Below, in pieces: positions 8,020-18,989 of a stretch of DNA of 64,000 nucleotides (its first letter is position 1; the number at the start of each line of letters is the position of its first letter). Position numbers and translations under genes: made by a program. The notes below the pieces were generated by a model. It saw only the letters and a list, made by a program, of their open reading frames with translations. It did not search any database and was not told the DNA's origin. The stretch is from Streptomyces roseofulvus (lineage in GTDB: Bacteria > Actinomycetota > Actinomycetes > Streptomycetales > Streptomycetaceae): the NCBI RefSeq assembly GCF_039534915.1, contig NZ_BAAAWE010000001.1:4588001-4652000 (forward strand). Reading direction: 5' to 3'.

Positions 8020-9003
8020 ATGCGGATCGCTGTCACGGGTTCCATCGCGACCGACCATCTGATGACCTTCCCCGGCCTGTTCGGCGAGCAGCTGCTCGCC
8101 GACCGGCTCGACCGGGTCTCCCTGTCGTTCCTCGCCGACAACCTGGAGGTCAGGCGCGGCGGAGTGGCAGCGAACATCGCCTTCGGCCTGGGCGTGCTCG
8201 GCCTGCGCCCCGTGCTCGTGGGCGCGGTCGGCGCCGACTTCGAGCCGTACCGGGTCTGGCTGAAGGACCACGGCGTCGACACCGACGCGGTGCGGGTCAG
8301 CGAGACCCTGCACACCGCCCGGTTCGTCTGTACCACCGACCGGGACCAGAACCAGATCGCCACCTTCTACGCGGGGGCGATGGCCGAGGCGCGCGAGATC
8401 GACCTCCGCGAGGTCGCCGCGCGCACCGGCCGCCCGGACCTGGTCCTGGTCTCCCCGGACGACCCCGAGGCGATGCTCCGGCACACCCGCGCCTGCCGCG
8501 ACCTCGGCATCCCGTTCGCCGCCGACCCCTCGCAGCAGCTCGCGCGGCTCGACGGCGCGCAGGTGCGGGAGCTGGTGGACGGGGCCCGGTTCCTGTTCAC
8601 CAACGAGTACGAGACCGCCCTGCTGCGGGAGAAGACCGGCTGGACGGAGGCGGAGGTCCTGCGCCGGGCCGCCACCTGGGTCACCACCCACGGAGAGGCG
8701 GGCGTACGGATCCGGGGCGCCGGCCGCGACCGGCTGGCCGTCCCCGCCGTCCCCGTCCCCCGCGTGGTCGACCCGACCGGCGTCGGCGACGCCTTCCGGG
8801 CCGGCTTCCTCGCCGCCACCCTGTGGGGCGTCCCCGAGCGGTGCGCCGCCCAGCTGGGCTGCGCGGTCGCCGCGACCGTCCTCGACTCCGTCGGCACCCA
8901 GGAGTACCGGCTCCGCCGGGAGCCGCTGCTCGACCGGATCAGGACCGCCTACGGGCCCGCCGGCGCGGCCGCGCTCGCCCCGCATCTGAGGGGGACGGCA
9001 TGA
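8020..9003 (+). CDS. adoK: Adenosine kinase (pfkB/ribokinase family)
   Basis: A 327-residue ribokinase-fold kinase. GGVAANIAFGLGVLG is the substrate-binding N-terminal signature and DPTGVGDAFRAGF the second pfkB signature with the catalytic aspartate. The sequence resembles mycobacterial adenosine kinase rather than sugar kinases. Phosphorylating adenosine removes the by-product of S-adenosylhomocysteine hydrolase and pulls that reversible reaction forward, which fits the position between metK and metH. ATG 8020; the stop overlaps the metH start. Confidence 0.88.
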   Translation: MRIAVTGSIATDHLMTFPGLFGEQLLADRLDRVSLSFLADNLEVRRGGVAANIAFGLGVLGLRPVLVGAVGADFEPYRVWLKDHGVDTDAVRVSETLHTARFVCTTDRDQNQIATFYAGAMAEAREIDLREVAARTGRPDLVLVSPDDPEAMLRHTRACRDLGIPFAADPSQQLARLDGAQVRELVDGARFLFTNEYETALLREKTGWTEAEVLRRAATWVTTHGEAGVRIRGAGRDRLAVPAVPVPRVVDPTGVGDAFRAGFLAATLWGVPERCAAQLGCAVAATVLDSVGTQEYRLRREPLLDRIRTAYGPAGAAALAPHLRGTA

Positions 9004-12000
9004 GGCGTTCCCTGCGGGAGGAGTTCGCCCGGCGGGTCGTCGTCGCGGACGGCGCCATGGGCACCATGCTCCAGGCCGCCGACCCCACCCTCGACGACTT
9101 CACCGGCCTGGAGGGCTGCAACGAGATCCTCAACGTCACCCGGCCCGACCTGGTCGCCGCCGTCCACCGGGAGTACTTCGCGGCGGGCGTCGACTGCGTC
9201 GAGACCAACACCTTCGGCGCCAACCTGGCCGCGCTCGCCGAGTACGGCATCGAGGACCGCGTCCACGACCTGTCCGAGGCGGGCGCCCGGGTGGCCCGCG
9301 AGGTCGCCGACGCCTGCACCGCCGAGGACGGCAGGCCCCGCTGGGTCCTCGGCTCCATGGGCCCCGGCACCAAGCTCCCCACCCTCGGCCATGTCGCGTA
9401 CGGGCCGCTGCGCGACGCCTACCAGCAGAACGCCGAGGGCCTGGTGTGCGGCGGCGCCGACGCCCTGCTCATCGAGACCTCGCAGGACCTGCTCCAGACG
9501 AAGGCGGCCGTCGTCGGCGCCCGTCGCGCCCTGGACTGGATCGGCCTGGACCTCCCGGTCATCGTCCAGGTGACCGTGGAGACCACCGGCACCATGCTCC
9601 TCGGCTCGGAGATCGGCGCCGCCCTGACGGCCCTGGAGCCGCTGGGCATCGACATGATCGGCCTGAACTGCGCCACCGGCCCGGCGGAGATGGCCGAGCA
9701 CCTGCGCCACCTCGCGCGGCACGCCCGGATCCCGCTCTCGGTGATGCCGAACGCGGGCCTGCCGGTGCTGACCTCCGACGGCGCCCACTACCCGCTGAGC
9801 CCGGAGGAACTGGCCGACGCGCAGGAGCAGTTCGTGCGGGAGTACGGGCCGGCGCTGGTGGGCGGCTGCTGCGGGACGACGCCCGCGCACCTGCGGGCCC
9901 TGGTGGACCGGGTCCGGGGCGCGGCCGTCCTGGACCGCAGTCCGGCCGCCGAGCCGGGCGCGGCCTCGCTCTACAGCCACGTCCCGTTCCGGCAGGACAC
10001 CTCGTACCTCGCGATCGGCGAGCGGACGAACGCGAACGGGTCGAAGAAGTTCCGCGAGGCCATGCTGGACGGCCGCTGGGACGACTGTGTGGAGATGGCG
10101 CGGGACCAGATCCGCGAGGGCGCGCACATGCTGGACCTGTGCGTGGACTACGTGGGCCGGGACGGCGTCGCCGACATGGAGGAGCTGGCGGGCCGTTTCG
10201 CGACCGCCTCGACCCTGCCGATCGTGCTGGACTCCACCGAGGTGGACGTCCTGCGCGCCGGACTGGAGAAGCTGGGCGGCAGGGCCGTCGTCAACTCGGT
10301 CAACTACGAGGACGGCGACGGGCCGGAGTCCCGCTTCGCGAAGGTCGCCGCGCTGGCGCGGGAGCACGGGGCCGCGCTGATGGCGCTGACCATCGACGAG
10401 GAGGGGCAGGCCAGGACGGCGGAGAAGAAGGTCGAGATCGCGGAACGCCTGATCGCCGACCTGACCGGGAACTGGGGGATCCGCGAGTCGGACATCCTCA
10501 TCGACACGCTGACCTTCACCATCTGCACCGGGCAGGAGGAGTCCCGGAAGGACGGCATCGCGACGATCGAGGCGATCCGCGAGCTGAAGCGCCGCCATCC
10601 GGAGGTGCAGACGACGTTGGGCCTGTCGAACATCTCCTTCGGCCTCAACCCGGCCGCCCGGCTCGTCCTGAACTCGGTCTTCCTCGACGAGTGCGTGAAG
10701 GCCGGCCTGGACTCGGCGATCGTCCACGCCTCCAAGATCCTGCCGATCGCCCGGCTCGAACCCGAGCAGGTCGAGGTGGCGCTGGACCTGATCCACGACC
10801 GCCGGCGCGACGGCTACGACCCGCTCCAGCGGCTCCTGGAGCTCTTCGAGGGCGCCACGACGAAGTCCCTCAAGGCCGGCAAGACGGAGGAGCTCCTCGC
10901 CCTGCCACTGGAGGAGCGCCTCAAGCGCCGGATCGTCGACGGCGAGAAGAACGGCCTGGAGGCGGACCTCGACGCGGCCCTCGCCGGGCGCCCCGCCCTG
11001 GAGATCGTCAACGAGGTGCTGCTCGACGGCATGAAGACGGTCGGGGAGCTGTTCGGCTCCGGGCAGATGCAGCTGCCGTTCGTGCTCCAGTCCGCCGAGG
11101 TCATGAAGACCGCGGTGGCCCACCTGGAGCCGCACATGGAGAAGTCCGACGCCGCCGGCAAGGGCACCATCGTGCTGGCCACCGTCCGCGGCGACGTCCA
11201 CGACATCGGCAAGAACCTCGTCGACATCATCCTGTCCAACAACGGCTACGACGTCGTCAACATCGGCATCAAGCAGCCCGTCTCCGCCATCCTCGAAGCC
11301 GCCGAGGAGCACGACGCCGACGTCATCGGCATGTCCGGCCTGCTCGTGAAGTCCACCGTGATCATGAAGGAGAACCTGGAGGAGCTCAACGGCCGGGGCC
11401 TCGCCGAGCGCTACCCGGTGATCCTCGGCGGCGCGGCCCTGACCAGGGCCTACGTCGAGCAGGACCTCCACGAGCTGTACGGCGGCGAGGTCCGCTACGC
11501 CCGCGACGCCTTCGAGGGCCTGCGGCTCATGGACGCGCTGATGGCGGTGAAGCGGGGCGTTCCCGGGGCGGCCCTGCCGCCGCTGAAGCAGCGGCGGGTC
11601 CCCCGGCGGGAGACTCCGCTGGAGGTGCGCGAGCCCGAGCCGGCCGGCCGTTCCGACGTCGCCGCCGACAACCCCGTACCCGAGCCCCCCTTCCTCGGGA
11701 CGAAGGTCGTCACCGGCATCCCGCTCGCCGACTACGCCCCCTGGCTCGACGAGACGGCGCTCTTCAAGGGCCAGTGGGGGCTCAAGGACTCCGGGACGGT
11801 CGAGGCGGAGGGCCGGCCCCGGCTGCGCGCCCTCCTCGACCGGATCGCGCGCGAGGACCTGGTGGACGCGGCCGTCGTCTACGGCTGGTTCCCGTGCGTG
11901 TCCAAGGGCGACGACCTGATCGTCCTGGACGAGGACGGAGGCGAGCGGACCCGCTTCACCTTCCCCCGCCAGCAGCGGGGCCGCCGCCTCTGCCTCGCCG

Positions 12001-12455
12001 ACTTCCACCGGGCCGAGGAGTCCGGCGAAGTCGACACCGTCGCCCTCCAGGTCGTCACCGTCGGATCGCGGATCGGGGAGGAGACCGCCCGGCTCTTCGC
12101 CGCCGACGCCTACCGCGACTACCTCGAACTGCACGGCCTGTCGGTGCAGTTGGCGGAGGCCCTGGCCGAGTACTGGCACGCGCGCGTGCGGCGCGAATGG
12201 GGCATCGGCGGCGCCGACCCGGCCGGTCTGGACGGCATGCTGCGCACCGAGTACCAGGGCTGCCGCTACTCGCTGGGCTATCCGGCCTGCCCGGACCTGG
12301 AGGACCGGGCGAAGATCGCGGCGCTGCTGCGGCCGGAGCGGATCGGCGTGCACCTCTCCGAGGAGTTCCAGCTCCATCCCGAGCAGTCCACCGACGCGAT
12401 CGTCGTCCACCACCCGGAGGCGAGCTACTTCAACGCGGGAGGCCGTCGCCTGTGA
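9000..12455 (+). CDS. metH: Cobalamin-dependent methionine synthase
   Basis: An 1151-residue, four-module MetH. The homocysteine-binding barrel (about 1-320) carries the zinc cysteines in NCATG (C223) and GGCCGT (C288, C289). The pterin-binding module follows (IGERTNANGSK). The B12-cap and B12-binding modules contain DVHDIGKN with the axial ligand H734, and the C-terminal activation domain includes the RTEYQGCRYSLGYPACPD region that binds SAM. It remethylates homocysteine with methyl-tetrahydrofolate. ATG 9000 overlaps the adoK stop. No cobalamin riboswitch is possible directly upstream because the genes overlap. Confidence 0.96.
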   Translation: MRRSLREEFARRVVVADGAMGTMLQAADPTLDDFTGLEGCNEILNVTRPDLVAAVHREYFAAGVDCVETNTFGANLAALAEYGIEDRVHDLSEAGARVAREVADACTAEDGRPRWVLGSMGPGTKLPTLGHVAYGPLRDAYQQNAEGLVCGGADALLIETSQDLLQTKAAVVGARRALDWIGLDLPVIVQVTVETTGTMLLGSEIGAALTALEPLGIDMIGLNCATGPAEMAEHLRHLARHARIPLSVMPNAGLPVLTSDGAHYPLSPEELADAQEQFVREYGPALVGGCCGTTPAHLRALVDRVRGAAVLDRSPAAEPGAASLYSHVPFRQDTSYLAIGERTNANGSKKFREAMLDGRWDDCVEMARDQIREGAHMLDLCVDYVGRDGVADMEELAGRFATASTLPIVLDSTEVDVLRAGLEKLGGRAVVNSVNYEDGDGPESRFAKVAALAREHGAALMALTIDEEGQARTAEKKVEIAERLIADLTGNWGIRESDILIDTLTFTICTGQEESRKDGIATIEAIRELKRRHPEVQTTLGLSNISFGLNPAARLVLNSVFLDECVKAGLDSAIVHASKILPIARLEPEQVEVALDLIHDRRRDGYDPLQRLLELFEGATTKSLKAGKTEELLALPLEERLKRRIVDGEKNGLEADLDAALAGRPALEIVNEVLLDGMKTVGELFGSGQMQLPFVLQSAEVMKTAVAHLEPHMEKSDAAGKGTIVLATVRGDVHDIGKNLVDIILSNNGYDVVNIGIKQPVSAILEAAEEHDADVIGMSGLLVKSTVIMKENLEELNGRGLAERYPVILGGAALTRAYVEQDLHELYGGEVRYARDAFEGLRLMDALMAVKRGVPGAALPPLKQRRVPRRETPLEVREPEPAGRSDVAADNPVPEPPFLGTKVVTGIPLADYAPWLDETALFKGQWGLKDSGTVEAEGRPRLRALLDRIAREDLVDAAVVYGWFPCVSKGDDLIVLDEDGGERTRFTFPRQQRGRRLCLADFHRAEESGEVDTVALQVVTVGSRIGEETARLFAADAYRDYLELHGLSVQLAEALAEYWHARVRREWGIGGADPAGLDGMLRTEYQGCRYSLGYPACPDLEDRAKIAALLRPERIGVHLSEEFQLHPEQSTDAIVVHHPEASYFNAGGRRL

Positions 12456-13307
12456 ACCCCACCTTCTCGTTCGAGTTCTTCCCGCCGAAGACGGACCGGG
12501 GCGAGCAGGCCCTGTGGGACGCGATCCGGCGCGTGGAGGCGCTGAAGCCGGACTTCGTGTCCGTGACGTACGGGGCGGGCGGTTCGTCGCGCGACCGGAC
12601 CATCGGCGTCACGAAGCGGCTCGTCACCGAGACCACCCTGCGGCCCGTCGCCCACCTCACCGCCGTCGGCCACTCCGTCGCCGAACTGCGCGCGATCATC
12701 GGCGCGTACGCCGACGCCGGCGTCCGGGACGTCCTCGTGCTGCGCGGCGACCCGCCGGGCGACCCGCGCGGGGCGTGGACCCCGCACCCGCAGGGTTTCA
12801 CGTACGCCTGCGAACTGGTCGAACTGGTGCGTTCGCTGGGCGACTTCAGGATCGGCGTGGCGGCCTTCCCCGAAGGCCATCCACGGTCCGAGAGCGCGGC
12901 CGCCGACCTCGCGCACTTCGTCGCCAAGTGCCGCGCGGGCGCCGACTACGCGATCACGCAGATGTTCTTCGACCCGGAGGACTACCTGAGGCTGAGGGAC
13001 CGGGTCGCCGCCGCCGGCTGCGACACCCCGATCATCCCGGAGATCATGCCCGCCACCGACGTCCGCCAGATCCGCCGCTTCGCCGAACTGTCGGACGCCG
13101 CCTTCCCCGAGGACCTGGCACACCGCCTGGAAGCGGCCAAGGACGACCCGGCCGCCGCGTACCGCATCGGCGTCGAGCACGCCACACAGATGGGCCTGCG
13201 CCTCCTCGACGAGGGCGCGCCGGGCCTGCACTACATCACGCTCAACAAGTCGACCGCGGCCCTGGAAATCCACCGAACCATCCTCAGCGCAAGGAGAGTT
13301 GCAGCCC

Positions 13308-13315
<8 letters not shown>
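12452..13315 (+). CDS. metF: 5,10-methylenetetrahydrofolate reductase
   Basis: A 287-residue MTHFR of bacterial length. FSFEFFPPKTDRG at the N terminus has the catalytic glutamate, and the barrel continues through VLRGDPP, ITQMFFD and GLHYITLN. It reduces methylene-THF to methyl-THF, the methyl donor for MetH. The GTG start at 12452 overlaps the metH stop (GTGA) and its own stop lies 8 bases inside ahcY, so the three are tightly co-translated. Confidence 0.95.
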
Positions 13316-14710
<1,395 letters not shown>

Positions 14711-14711
<1 letters not shown>

Positions 14712-15370
14712 TGTGTACCGAACGCGACCCCTGGCTCCCGGACCGGCTCCTGCGGACCGAGCGGGACCTGCTGATGCCGCTGCTGCGCCGCACCCCCGAG
14801 GAGGCGTACGAGCTCCGCACCGCCTGCCCCGGCTGGACCGCCCGGCAGGTCCTCGCGCACTGCGCGGCGGCGCTGGTCCGGATCGTGGAGGGCCGCCTCG
14901 AAGAGGGCGTCTTCCTCCCCGAGTGCAACGCCCGCGACGTCGCCGAGCGCGCGGACTGGCCGCTCGGCCGGATCCTCGACGAGCTGGAACGCGGCCTCAC
15001 CGAGGCCGGACCGGTGATCGCGGAACACGAGGACGGGCGGCTCGACGCGGTGGCGCTCGGCGAGTGGGTGCACGCCGGGGACGTCCGCGAGGCCTTCGGC
15101 GAGCCCGGCGCGTACTGCGGCGAGGCCCTGGCCCTCGCCCTCCCGCTGCTCTCCGTCACCAGCCGCAGGCGGGAGACCCCGCGCCTGGTCGGGCGGCTCG
15201 CCGACCACGCGGAGGAGGTGGCCCTCGGCAACGCGATCGAGGGCCGGCCGCCCGCCCGCTTCGACGGCGACGCCGCCACCCTCATCCGCATCTACGCGGG
15301 CCGCCCCCTGGTCCGCACCCGGTACGCCCTCACCGGCGCCACCGAGCAGGAACTGCTGATCTACCGCTGA
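14711..15370 (+). CDS. Mycothiol-dependent maleylpyruvate isomerase-family protein
   Basis: A 219-residue DinB-fold protein of the mycothiol-dependent maleylpyruvate isomerase (TIGR03083) family: RTACPGWTARQVLAHCAAAL gives the N-terminal helical motif. Members use mycothiol as cofactor in isomerisation or S-conjugation, but many are uncharacterised. It is fused to the operon by an ATG overlapping the ahcY stop, so it is probably co-expressed with the pathway. Possible roles are a mycothiol-dependent biosynthetic step or detoxification of a reactive N-oxidised product; neither is shown by sequence. Confidence 0.75.
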
Positions 15371-15497
15371 CGCCTCCCGCCGCCCGTCACGGGCTCCCGG
15401 AGGTCTCGCCCGTTCGGTCCCCGTCGCGGTGCGGGCCCCCGGGGGCGGCGGTGTGCTGGTCGTGACCCCCCACCCCCGCACCCACGGGAGCAGCAGC

Positions 15498-15776
15498 ATG
15501 GCCGTCATCGTCACCGTCGAGATCCCCGGCGGCACCCAGGAGCAGTACGAGGCCACGACCGGCCGGCTCACCGACGCCGAGTGGTGGCCCCCGCAGGGGT
15601 TCCTCGCCCACGCGGCCGGGCCGGACGGTTCGGGCGGCTGGCGGGTGGTGGACTTCTGGGAGTCCGAGGAGGACTTCCTCGCCTTCGCGGCCCAGGCGCG
15701 CCCGATCTTCCAGGAGCAGGGCATGCCGCCGATCCTGCCGAAGTTCCAGGAGGCGGCGAACGTCATCATCGGCTGA
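15498..15776 (+). CDS. Antibiotic monooxygenase-like (dimeric alpha/beta barrel) small protein
   Basis: A 92-residue protein with the beta-alpha-beta-beta-alpha-beta layout of dimeric alpha/beta barrels (VIVTVEIPGGTQEQYEAT, RVVDFWESEEDF, LPKFQEAANVIIG). Proteins of this type range from quinone monooxygenases to uncharacterised stress proteins. ATG 15498 is preceded by GGGAG. The 127-base gap upstream separates it from the SAM-cycle operon, so shared transcription is uncertain. Confidence 0.65.
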   Translation: MAVIVTVEIPGGTQEQYEATTGRLTDAEWWPPQGFLAHAAGPDGSGGWRVVDFWESEEDFLAFAAQARPIFQEQGMPPILPKFQEAANVIIG

Positions 15777-15841
15777 ACCGCCCCGCCGCGGTCGGCGAAA
15801 ACCCTTTGCGGGGCGGGCCGGTGGCGGCCCACCCTTCCCCC

Positions 15842-16153
15842 ATGAGCAGTCATCCCTCCCCCCGGCCCGTCGCGGAGCTCTTCTCCGCCGACGGCCGCCT
15901 CATCGCGATCCCGCGCCGCCCGGCCCGCCGTGCGGCGCTCCTCGCCCACCTCGCCGAGACCCTCTTCGAGTCCGGCCGCGTCTACCGCGAGACCGAGGTC
16001 AACGAGGCCCTCAAGACGGTCCACGAGGACTACCCCGCGCTCCGCCGCTACCTGGTCGTCGGCGGCCTGCTCGCCCGGACGAAGGACGGCGCGGCCTACC
16101 ACCGACAGCAGTCGACCCCGGCCACCGGAGGCGCGATCCCCGCCGTCGCGTGA
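15842..16153 (+). CDS. DUF2087-domain protein
   Basis: A 103-residue protein whose central part (IAIPRRPARRAALLAHLAETLF, YRETEVNEALKTVHEDYPALRRYLV) fits the DUF2087 family, a small winged-helix-like domain often found fused to or near regulators. Here it stands alone. The ATG is at 15842. Its last codons overlap the GTG of the LysE gene, so the two are probably one unit. Function unknown; nucleic-acid binding is suggested only by the fold. Confidence 0.7.
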   Translation: MSSHPSPRPVAELFSADGRLIAIPRRPARRAALLAHLAETLFESGRVYRETEVNEALKTVHEDYPALRRYLVVGGLLARTKDGAAYHRQQSTPATGGAIPAVA

Positions 16154-16761
16154 CCGCCGCGGTGGTGGCCGGCCTGCTGGCCGGCTACGGCATCGCGATC
16201 CCGGTGGGCGCCGTCGGCGCGCACCTGGTGGCGGTCGCGGCCCGCAGCCCGTGGCGTACGGCGGCGGGCGCGGCGCTCGGCATCGCGACGGCCGACGGGG
16301 TGTACGCCCTCGTCGCGGTCGTCGGCGGGGCGGCGCTCGTGCCGCTCCTCGCGCCGGTGGCGGCGCCCCTGCGCTGGGTGTCCGCGGGCGTCCTGCTGGT
16401 CCTCGCGGCGGCCTCGGCCCGTACCGCGCTCCGCGCCCACCGCGCCGGGACCCCGCCCGGCGAACGGCCGGTGACGGCCCCGCACCGGGCCTTCTGGACC
16501 TTCCTCGGGATCACGGTCCTGAACCCCATGACGGTCCTCTACTTCACGGCCCTCGTCCTCGGCGGCCACGCCACGACGGGCCCGGCCGAAGGGGCCGTCT
16601 TCGTCGCCGCGGCCTTCGCCGCCTCGGCGAGCTGGCAGCTCCTCCTCGCCTCCACCGGCACGCTCCTCGGCCACGCCCTGACGGGCGCCCGCGCCCGGCT
16701 CCTCACGGGCCTGGCGTCGAGCGGCCTGATCGCGGTCCTCGCGGTGGGGCTGGTGGTCTGA
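16150..16761 (+). CDS. LysE/RhtB-family amino acid exporter
   Basis: A 203-residue integral membrane protein with about six hydrophobic segments and the family N terminus (GIAIPVGAVGAHLVAVAAR, then GAALGIATADGVYALVAVVGG). LysE-type proteins export amino acids or derivatives using the proton gradient. The GTG at 16150 overlaps the DUF2087 stop. Substrate unknown. Confidence 0.82.
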   Translation: MTAAVVAGLLAGYGIAIPVGAVGAHLVAVAARSPWRTAAGAALGIATADGVYALVAVVGGAALVPLLAPVAAPLRWVSAGVLLVLAAASARTALRAHRAGTPPGERPVTAPHRAFWTFLGITVLNPMTVLYFTALVLGGHATTGPAEGAVFVAAAFAASASWQLLLASTGTLLGHALTGARARLLTGLASSGLIAVLAVGLVV

Positions 16762-16829
16762 GCCGCTGTCCGACCGGGATCCGAGCGGTGTCCGAGCCGC
16801 CGTCCGACCGGGATCCGAGCGGTGTCCGA
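16762..16829. repeat. Two 34-bp direct repeats
   Basis: The 34-base unit at 16762-16795 is repeated at once at 16796-16829 with a single T/C difference. A third partial GTCCGAGCG-like stretch follows to about 16850. The repeats fill the gap between lysE and the amino acid permease and contain GGGATCCGAGCGG; no stem or known operator is obvious. Confidence 0.85.
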
Positions 16830-16915
16830 GCGTCTCCGAGCGGACGGTTCCGGATTGCCCGCGCGGCCCGATCGCGTCATGATCCCCGCTGTCGTCCTGA
16901 CGATCGGGGGAGAAC

Positions 16916-18244
16916 ATGACGGGGCGGGTACTGACGCGCGGGCTGCGCCGGAGACATCTGGCGATGATCGCGCTCGGCGGGGCCATCGGCGCCGGGCTCT
17001 TCGTGGGCTCGGGAGTGGGGATCGCGGCCGCCGGGCCGGGCATCCTCGTCTCGTACGTCCTCGCCGGCGCGCTCACCGTGCTGGTGATGCGGATGCTCGG
17101 CGACCTCTCCGCCGAGCGGCCGGTCACCGGCTCCTTCGCCGAACACGCCCGGCGGGCCTTCGGCGGCTGGGCCGGCCTGCTCGCCGGCTGGATGTACTGG
17201 GCGCTGCTCGTCGTCAGCGTCGCCGCCGAGGCGATCGGCGCGGCCCGCATCGCGCACGGCTGGCTCCCCGCCGTGCCGCCGTGGGCGTGGGTCGCCGTCT
17301 TCATGACCGTCTTCACCGCAGCCAACCTGACCGGCGTACGCCGCTTCGGCGAGCTGGAGTTCTGGTTCGCCGGCCTGAAGATCGCCGCCATCGCGGCCTT
17401 CCTGCTCCTCGGCGCCGCCGCCCTGGCCGGCCTCGTCGGCGGCGTCGCCGCACCCGGCACCGCGCACCTCACCGGCGCCGGCGGCTTCCTGCCGCACGGC
17501 TGGCACGGCGTCGCCGTCGGCATGGTCGCCGCCGTCTTCGCCTTCGGCGGCCTGGAGACCGTCACCATCGCCGCCGCCGAGTGCGAGGACCCGGCCGGCG
17601 CCGTCCGCACCGGCGTCCGCGCCGTCATGTGGCGGGTGGCCGTCTGCTACCTCGGCTCGATGGCCGTCATCGTGGCCCTCGTCCCGTGGAACGCGCCCGG
17701 CGTCGCCGACGGCCCGTACACCGCCGTCATGGAGCGGATCGGCGTCCCGGGCGCCGCCGACGTCATGAGCGCCGTCGTCCTCGTCGCCCTGCTCTCCGCG
17801 ATGAACGCCAACATCTACGGCTCCTCCCGCATGCTGTACGCCCTCGTCGACCGCGGCGACGCCCCGCCCGCCCTCGGCCGCGTCCGCGCCGGCGTCCCGC
17901 ACACGGCCGTCCTCGCCTCGGCCGCCTTCGGCTTCGCCTCGGTGGTGCTCAGCCTGCTGTGGCCGCGCACGGTCTTCCCGTTCCTGCTCAACTCGATCGG
18001 CGCGGCCATCCTGATCGTGTGGGCCCTGATCGCCGGCGCGCACCTGCGCCTGCGCGGCCCCTCGGCCGCCTCGCTCACCGCGCTCGCCGGCATCGGGGCC
18101 GTCCTGCTCTTCATGCTCGGCGACCCCGCGAGCCGCATCCAGCTGCTCACCACCGGCGGGTGGGCGGCGGCGCTGCTGGTGTGGGCGGCGGTCAGGCGCC
18201 GGTGGCGTACCGCGCCAGGAACAGGTCCACTCCCGAGCCGATGA
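16916..18244 (+). CDS. APC-family amino acid permease
   Basis: A 442-residue, 12-helix permease. LRRRHLAMIALGGAIGAGLF at the N terminus and the conserved GSFAEHARRAFG segment place it with AAT-type amino acid/proton symporters (GABA, Lys, Asn permease group). It would import a neutral or basic amino acid. ATG 16916 follows GGGGGAG. Its last 53 bases overlap the end of the convergent tetR gene. Confidence 0.88.
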   Translation: MTGRVLTRGLRRRHLAMIALGGAIGAGLFVGSGVGIAAAGPGILVSYVLAGALTVLVMRMLGDLSAERPVTGSFAEHARRAFGGWAGLLAGWMYWALLVVSVAAEAIGAARIAHGWLPAVPPWAWVAVFMTVFTAANLTGVRRFGELEFWFAGLKIAAIAAFLLLGAAALAGLVGGVAAPGTAHLTGAGGFLPHGWHGVAVGMVAAVFAFGGLETVTIAAAECEDPAGAVRTGVRAVMWRVAVCYLGSMAVIVALVPWNAPGVADGPYTAVMERIGVPGAADVMSAVVLVALLSAMNANIYGSSRMLYALVDRGDAPPALGRVRAGVPHTAVLASAAFGFASVVLSLLWPRTVFPFLLNSIGAAILIVWALIAGAHLRLRGPSAASLTALAGIGAVLLFMLGDPASRIQLLTTGGWAAALLVWAAVRRRWRTAPGTGPLPSR

Positions 18245-18863
18245 TCCGCTCCAGCTCGGCCTCCTCGATCTCCGCGTCCGGGGAGAAGGTCCGCACGAGC
18301 TGCGGCACCCCGACCGTCGCCGCGACCAGCTGCTGCACCGCCAGCTTCGGGTCCGGCGCGTCGAGGACGCCGCGCTCGTGCAGCTCGGTGAACGCCTCGA
18401 CCAGCGGCCCGTTGTTCATGTCGTAGCTGACGCGGTACCAGAGCTGGCCGAGCTGCGGGAACCGGTCGATCTCACCGATGACGAGCCGCCGCAGCGACAT
18501 GATGTCCGGCCGCAGCAGGATCCGCGCCCAGTCGGTCGTCAGCTTCAGCAGCGCGGACCGCAGGTCGGGGGCGGCGGCGATGGTCGAGTTGGTCGGCTCC
18601 AGATCCGCGTACGTCTTCGGCAGCACCCCGCCGATGACCGCCAGGAACAGCCGCTCCTTGCTGCCGAAGTGCTTGTAGATCGTCGCCTTCGACACCGCGG
18701 ACCGGGCCGTGATCGCGTCCATCGACGCGGCCGAGTACCCCTCCGCCAGGAACTCCGTCAGCGCCGCGTCGATGATCGCCTGCCGCTTCCGCGAGGCCGC
18801 GTCGGCGGGGTCCGGGATGACCGGGATCCCGTACTCGTCGAGGACGTCCTTGCTGGCGGCCAT
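18192..18863 (-). CDS. TetR-family repressor
   Basis: A 223-residue regulator with an N-terminal TetR helix-turn-helix (about 47-68, TARSAVSKATIYKHFGSKE) and an AcrR/TetR_C-like ligand domain including DIMSLRRLVIGE, seen in drug-efflux repressors. Its own promoter (minus strand TTGCAG at 18925-18930, TATACT at 18901-18906) contains the palindrome ACTGAAC-G-GTTCGGT. Near-identical palindromes occur between the MFS gene and the flavin-reductase gene at about 20.8 kb, which makes those genes its likely targets. Convergent overlap with the permease gene. Confidence 0.9.
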   Translation of the reverse strand: MAASKDVLDEYGIPVIPDPADAASRKRQAIIDAALTEFLAEGYSAASMDAITARSAVSKATIYKHFGSKERLFLAVIGGVLPKTYADLEPTNSTIAAAPDLRSALLKLTTDWARILLRPDIMSLRRLVIGEIDRFPQLGQLWYRVSYDMNNGPLVEAFTELHERGVLDAPDPKLAVQQLVAATVGVPQLVRTFSPDAEIEEAELERIIGSGVDLFLARYATGA

Positions 18864-18900
18864 GGCGGTACGTCCTCGGGGTAGGGGAGGGGGACGGTCC

Positions 18901-18930
18901 AGTATATGAACTGAACGGTTCGGTCTGCAA
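18901..18930 (-). promoter_or_regulatory. tetR promoter with autoregulatory operator
   Basis: On the minus strand TTGCAG (18925-18930) and TATACT (18901-18906) are 18 bases apart. The spacer holds the 15-base palindrome ACTGAACGGTTCGGT at 18910-18924, a 7-1-7 inverted repeat. Binding there would block RNA polymerase. Confidence 0.75.
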
Positions 18931-18989
18931 AGGTGGGTTCCGGTGGACCCGGCGCGGGCGTCAGGGGGCGCCGGCGGCCTCGGCCGGCG

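Noticed and set aside
8949..12413. 1154-codon minus-strand frame opposite metH
   Set aside because: Shadow frame produced by high GC; no domain, and metH covers the same bases with all four modules intact.
16762..16829. CRISPR or attachment site
   Set aside because: Only two adjacent copies, no spacer, no integrase gene or tRNA nearby.
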